From Acheta domesticus (Eukaryota; Arthropoda; Insecta; Orthoptera; Gryllidae): a DNA stretch of 64,000 nucleotides. The position numbers were made by a program, and so were the translations under genes. Numbering within the stretch: the stretch's first letter is position 1; every line of letters begins with the position of its first letter. Location: contig JAHLJT010009419.1 in assembly GCA_031308135.1 (NCBI GenBank), positions 63,530,540-63,594,539 of the forward strand, written 5' to 3'. Positions 59,441-64,000 of the stretch are shown here, piece by piece. Under the pieces are notes generated by a model. It ran no database searches. It saw only the letters and a program-made list of their open reading frames with translations, and was not told where the DNA came from.

Positions 59441-60909
59441 CAATTACAGACTGGCTTTTTCAACGAGCTTCAATCAGGGCATTCGAGGACAGATAATGAC
59501 CGGAGCATTACAAGGGCAACATCTCCCCATTAAACATTCCCTTTTTTCGTTTCCCTTCTGAATTCTGTTTTTGCTGTGCTACAATGAAATCTCAACAGCA
59601 TATAACTTTTGTTTCGATTCAGGAACATTTGCAATGGATGGGTGCCCAAAAACAACTGAAATGAGATTATTCTAAATTAAAACGGCCTGGCATGTCACAG
59701 ATAACCTATTAGGAAGAAACCAATTACGTTAAGAAATATCATAGCACGTATTCGTAATCTCATGGACATACTTGCTCGTGTCTCATCTCGTGTGCGTACA
59801 CTGGCACAAAGCAAGAGGCGAGATGCAGGGTAGACAAGTCGTCAAAACACTGTCATTTGCTCGAAGCAGTGGAGCATGCATAGTTAGATGTCCTCGCGGG
59901 GAAGTTATGAGAGAAAATTGCCTCCTACGTGGCAGCCCACAGCAGACTTGCGATTAATCCGCGATGGTAAAAAAGTTACGACAGTTGTAAACAACACATG
60001 CTCCCTTCATTATTTAAATTTTGAGTTAAAAGAGTTTGCCTGTGGTAGTACCACGTAGCATGTTGTGCTAGTTAGATTACTATCCGGTAATATAAAAGTT
60101 CATAGCCTGTGAGTTTTTTGTCTACGCAAATACGCTGTCGTTTGTCATCTTTCTATTTACATGTCATCTCTTTTATTTTTGAAAATGAGATACGAAATGT
60201 TTGTAATTTGGAGATAATAAATACCACATATTTTGAAATATCAGTAGAACTATTTTCTTCATCTCTAGCTCAAAGAATTCCTTCGCATTTTTCACTTATA
60301 TTAGAAATGTTATATAGTTGCCTTCATTTTCTACTTCTATTTACTTTAACGGTCTCTTCACAGTCATGTTCTTCGAATATAATAATTAGTATAAAAAGAG
60401 ATTTAAAGAAGTTGTCATTATCGAAAACAACTTGCGAAGAAGAACTTGAGTCATTGTGATATTATGTTTGACAGCATTTTCCAGTAACTGGCGCATGGGA
60501 TGTGGTGTGTTATGTAAAGCATCTTTTCGTAAGAGTTGATAACGTTTATTATTTCCTTAATGATAAAATAATTTTTACGTTTTATTTACGTTTCGGTGTT
60601 TCACTTATTAATAAAAGAAAACCCTAGATAATGAATATAGTTTAAATTCGCGAGGCCTTACTTTTGCCGATATCTTACAGAAGTAAGTCTGTTAATGTTG
60701 TAATCTTAATACTTGTTTTATCCCTTTCTCCCCTTCCTCTGGAGTATCACAGCTTCCTGATTTAGGATCATTACTATCATGAAGCTTTTATTTTACCTGT
60801 TAATACCGTTGATGTTTGCTGTAAACTTCTAGTTGATTTAAATTATTTTACCAACTGATGTCAGTAAAATAACTTACCACTGAATCCAGATAGTCATCAA
60901 TTCATGTCT

Positions 60910-61450
60910 TTCTGTAAGTCACAATATTAAGTTCAATTATGAAATCTCTGTCACTACTTTGAAAACGTTTATACGTAATTAAGATGTCAGAGCGCTTTTT
61001 GATAATCAACTTGCTTTTAAACCACATATTAAAGGAGTTTTTTATGCAAATAGAGCTCTTGTGTATCTCTTGAGTTTCAGTGCAAAGTTTAAATATTTAA
61101 AATCATTACGAGTTTTATTTTATCATGTTAGAACACCATTGGAGTATGCATCTCACATATGGTAACTTAATATAGACAAATATTTTCAATGGTTCCAGAG
61201 ACGCTTTGCAAAATGTCGGGTTCAGGACTACCGGTAACTATCAATCTAGTGCAGATATTTTTTCATCGACCCCTTTTAACGAATTGTTTGCTTTATTGAC
61301 TCGATACGTTTTCTCTATATTATACGATATTTACAATCCTGACACAAAACATTACACATAAATTTCTTAAAGGTAACAATTTCATCCCCAATATTCTCAT
61401 AAGTATTTATATTTTTCTATAATCAAAGACACTTCCACTTCAGAGTACCT
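60910..61450 (+). pseudogene. LINE reverse-transcriptase C-terminal relic in NPFR intron 1
   Basis: Plus-strand translation from about 60984 gives DVRALFDNQLAFKPHIKGVF, YANRALVYLLSFSAKF, LFYHVRTPLEYASHIW and, a little later, FQRRFAKCR. This is the thumb/C-terminal region of non-LTR reverse transcriptases, where the LGV.FD, RP.LEYAS..W and QRRF.. signatures occur. A stop follows HIW, and frames shift further on. No catalytic domain is left. It is different from LINE A and LINE B as far as can be seen. Confidence 0.75.
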
Positions 61451-62574
61451 GAGTCTTCATTGAAATTCAATGGTTTCAAAATGTTTTATAAGAACGGACA
61501 TTAACTTTTCACCAATGCATATTGTGGACAATACTTTCTTGGGCGATGGACTATGGTTTGAACACATAGTTATAATTTGTTTAGTTTTCTTAACATTCTA
61601 ATTCCTAGGGATAAATGACAGATATGAAATAAGAGCGAGTTGGTAAATTATGATTATTCATTATCTTACTTTATTTAAGAAAACAGTTAATCATGTTCAT
61701 TAATATTTTTGTAATCGACGGTATCCTGATTATCCTAATTGGAAGACGGTTCATGTTGGTTTTTGATCTTCTATTGACCCCTTAATCAACACTGACCCCC
61801 TTGAAAATTTCCTCGGCCCCCAGGGTGTCTACATCGACTTCGTTCGACCTCCGATTTAGAGCATAGATTCCCAATGGGCCGGAAACCACTACCCATTTAG
61901 TTCTGGAGCCTTGCAGGGGAAGCAGTAGCAGGTCCAGAGACAAAGAGAGGGAGTAATGAGGCGTGGAGGAGTTGGCGTGGCCTACTCGCCAGAACCTAGA
62001 AAGTTTTAAAATATTTATTTTCCATATTTAAGATAACTATTTATAAAATATGGTTTACAAATATTGCTTACATGAGCAGAGGCAAGAACACATCCGGGAA
62101 TCTTTATCTTATTATTTACTGCAAGTTGCATAGGAATCATCGGTATTTAATATCTCGAAACATTTTTTTTAGCTGAAAGAAATTACTATTTATAAAGTTT
62201 TAACGATGAGGTAAACGTAACTTATATCTGAGTGTTTTTTAAATTCCCTTTGTTCTATTAGTGAAAAAAAAAGGATTGGAAGCCGACTTTCAATTTTCTT
62301 TATAAATTGCATTAATTACGCGAGAACTACTCGGTTTTTAAAAATGTACACATTTTTAGACCAGATTGTACGATATTGAAGAGATGGACAAAAATCTCTA
62401 TCTTCAATATTGTTCTTTAAAAAATGTTTATTTTTTGAAATTTTTGAAAATACTTAGAGTCTACGAAAAGCAATATTTTTTGTCTTATCCCTAACCTTTG
62501 TTGCCGATAACTAATCTCTTTCGACAGCAGGCAGACACATCATACCTCAAACACACAGCATTCGGATACTGTAA

Positions 62575-62730
62575 TGGGATGAAATTTGGCATTGAATGTG
62601 TTACGTGGAGATTTGTATAGATGTTAGAACACAAAAGAAAACGTCCATGCCCAATGCGGGATTCAAATCCCCTCCCGCAACTTGCGATTTCCGCTAAGCT
62701 TCTATTGATTAATTACTATTAAGCTACGTT
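62575..62730 (-). repeat. tRNA-derived SINE fragment, third family (S3)
   Basis: On the minus strand cgtagcttaatagtaattaa (A-box-like) is followed by gggaggggatttgaatcccg (B-box-like) and cattgggcatggacg. The ending resembles the gggcatggatgt SINE tail found in several insect SINEs, which I note from memory only. Confidence 0.5.
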
Positions 62731-62774
62731 TGATTTTCGGTGCGTCAACTGCTAATCACATTTGTCTCCAAACT

Positions 62775-63538
62775 GTAGTGCATCTTTTTATCGCGGAGGT
62801 GGCATTGATCTTCCTCATTGGATGGCGAGATCTGGCACCCAACTACCCGATAGTACACAGGGTTTTCCTAATCAGGTATCTCTCACCAGCAGGACAATGC
62901 CCCAGATGGGCAAGTTCTAAGCATCCGACCGAACTCCCAGCACATGTGATAATGCAGTACGTTTGAGCGTGAGTGAGTGTAAGGGATGAGGACACTCTCT
63001 CAGTCTGAATCAGTGAAAAACTACTGATTGACAGTGACTATTCACTGATGGTGTCAGTGATAACCCTGCCACTGACAATCAGTGAACTGAACTGCACAAA
63101 TCAGTGAAAATCTGGGGCACTTTTTGAATCAGTGAAACTTCTCTGTTTGAATCAGTGAAATCTGTAACAACTAGTTGAAGGTGACGACTGAACGATCAGT
63201 GAGTGATGGTGGTGCGGCACGTTTACCACTAACGACCAGTGAAATGCTGGCGGTCATTAGGAAAAGGTTCGCATATCCGCTGATTGTCAGCGAAACTACA
63301 CATTTCGACTAAAGATATCAGTGACTTCGGCTCTCACTGATTGAATCAGCGACAATTTCACTGATTCAGATTCAGAGAGCACGACAAGGAAGAGGAAGGA
63401 AAGTCCGCGAGTGGTTCCTGGCCCGATTGTTAGGTTACTGCTCCACTGGATTCGCTCCGGAGGAACCAGAGAAAACTACCGATCAGAACAGCCGGCCGCT
63501 AGAATTCTTTTTCAGATAGACAGATCTGCGGACTAGGT
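62775..63538 (-). repeat. SINE family S1, copy 8 (minus strand), split by a TIR element
   Basis: The plus strand shows the reverse complement of the family: the 3' part at 62790-62992 (gatctggcacccaactaccc, aggtatctctcaccagcagg, cacatgtgataatgcagtac) and the body at 63383-63538 (aaggaagaggaaggaaagtc, cagaaaactaccgatcagaa, gccgctagaattctttttca). It ends about 66 bp before the splice acceptor of NPFR exon 2. Interruption by a 387-bp element at 62994-63380 shows that the SINE is the older insertion. Confidence 0.8.
62994..63380. mobile_element. TIR element with dense TCAGTGA repeats inside SINE copy 8
   Basis: The left end ctctctcagtctgaatcagt and the right end (reverse complement gctctctgaatctgaatcag) form inverted termini. 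Between them the motif cagtga or its complement tcactg occurs about a dozen times in 387 bp on both strands. It has no coding capacity, so it is a non-autonomous DNA transposon whose internal repeats resemble an array of transposase-binding sites. The target duplication is unclear (flanks end gaggac and begin acgac). Confidence 0.75.
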
Positions 63539-63604
63539 TGCGTTTAAAACGTTCGGCGTTTGATGCCGTCACAGTAACGAGAACGCTCGCGCGACATGTT
63601 GCAG

Positions 63605-63943
63605 CAAGTACCAGCGCAACCGCAACATCGAGGAGCCGGCCTTCAGCCTGCTGATCGCCGCCTACTGCCTGCTGATCCTGGTGGGCGCGGCGGGCAACAG
63701 CCTGGTGGTGTGCGTGGTGGTGCGCAAGCGCAGCATGCGCACGGCCAGGAACATGTTCATCGTGAACCTGGCCGTGTCCGACCTGCTGCTGTGCCTCATC
63801 ACCATGCCCTTCACGCTCATGGAGATCATCACCAAGTACTGGCCGCTGGGGCGGCACGACTTCGTGTGCAAGATGGTGGGCACGCTACAGGCGACGTCCA
63901 TCTTTGTGTCCTCGGTGTCCAACACTGCCATCGCGCTTGACAG
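63605..63943 (+). CDS. NPFR: Neuropeptide F receptor, coding exon 2 (TM1 to TM3, ends within DRY)
   Basis: It begins C|AAG after ttgcag, completing Gly45, and adds residues 46-157 plus two bases of the DRY arginine. TM1 is about 58-84 with the GNS motif (N76), and intracellular loop 1 holds RKRSMRTARN. TM2 is about 95-120 with LAVSD (D104) and MPFTLMEI, the first extracellular loop has KYWPLGR, and TM3 starts at C133, the disulfide cysteine. SVSNTAIALDR leads to the DRY motif, where the donor AG|gtgagc (63944) splits the Arg codon. MRTARN-FIVNLA-SDLLLCL-TMP-TLMEI and GTLQA-SIFVS are hallmarks of insect NPF receptors. sNPF and RYamide receptors differ in these blocks but remain less likely alternatives. 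Only four of 112 codons end in A or T. TM4 to TM7 are outside the window. Confidence 0.9.
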
Positions 63944-64000
63944 GTGAGCCAACTTTACGAATTTCACGGAGTACTGTAGGTTTAACCCGGAAGTGGCCAC
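63944..64000 (+). other. Start of NPFR intron 2
   Basis: It begins gtgagcc after the two bases of the DRY arginine codon and runs off the window. Confidence 0.7.

Larger units (their letters stand above)
57934..63604 (+). other. NPFR intron 1 (5671 bp), populated by transposon relics
   Basis: The donor is gtgagc and the acceptor ttgcag. It contains a SINE head fragment, a small inverted-repeat pair, three further SINE-derived segments, a LINE reverse-transcriptase scrap and a TIR element, all listed separately. The rest (for example 59450-60900 and 61450-62570) is AT-rich without recognisable genes; a 116-codon frame at 60109-60459 has no domain and is not credited. The pyrimidine tract before the acceptor is poor. 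Confidence 0.75.

Noticed and set aside
60109..60459. 116-codon plus-strand frame in NPFR intron 1
   Set aside because: AT-rich, no domain, no ATG-based support, located inside an intron; likely chance.
63483..64000. Overlapping frames antisense to or out of frame with NPFR exon 2
   Set aside because: High third-position GC leaves other frames open; the receptor frame explains the conserved motifs.

Overview
The window is eukaryotic genomic DNA. It is AT-rich, gene-poor and repeat-rich, with long introns, GT-AG splice sites, many dispersed retroelements and microsatellites, and no operon-like gene order. The only clear host gene is a neuropeptide F receptor (NPY-type GPCR) at the right end. 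With tRNA-derived SINEs, jockey-like LINEs and a mariner, this points to an insect or related arthropod. A large-genome hemimetabolous insect is plausible, but no species can be named from the sequence alone.

Layout. 0-9.7 kb: non-coding DNA with two SINE copies (family S1), a roughly 620-bp tandem duplication, a LINE-B tail nested in a SINE, and a second tRNA-like SINE head. 9.7-13 kb: jockey-like LINE A copy 1 (zinc-knuckle ORF1, then endonuclease) running into a 1000-N gap. 13-21 kb: one SINE in otherwise featureless AT-rich DNA. 21-22.5 kb: a MITE, a 21-bp tandem repeat, a GGC run and a C-rich minisatellite. 22.5-33 kb: a SINE, pyrimidine-rich low-complexity DNA and a 1.2-kb degenerate CCGCCATCG-type repeat. 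33.2-34.1 kb: a dead mariner. 38.4-39.4 kb: a SINE split by a TIR element. 41.9-49.5 kb: a foldback element, a GC-rich unknown sequence, a jockey reverse-transcriptase scrap, and a 2.3-kb inverted repeat with about 1-kb arms that ends beside a perfect 36-bp palindrome. 49.6-50.6 kb: a second 1000-N gap. 50.6-54.9 kb: two minus-strand LINEs head to tail (LINE A copy 2, then LINE B with a nearly complete reverse transcriptase). 57.1-64 kb: degenerate tandem repeats leading into coding exon 1 of the receptor, a 5.7-kb intron holding several transposon relics, and exon 2, which ends inside the DRY motif.

The receptor exons (57800-57933 and 63605-63943) join in phase and give an N-glycosylatable extracellular tail followed by TM1 to TM3. 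The rest of the gene lies beyond the window. Almost every third codon position in these exons is G or C, in sharp contrast to the AT-rich surroundings. Everything else with a recognisable function is a mobile element or its remains. The least explained structure is the large inverted repeat at 46.2-48.6 kb.
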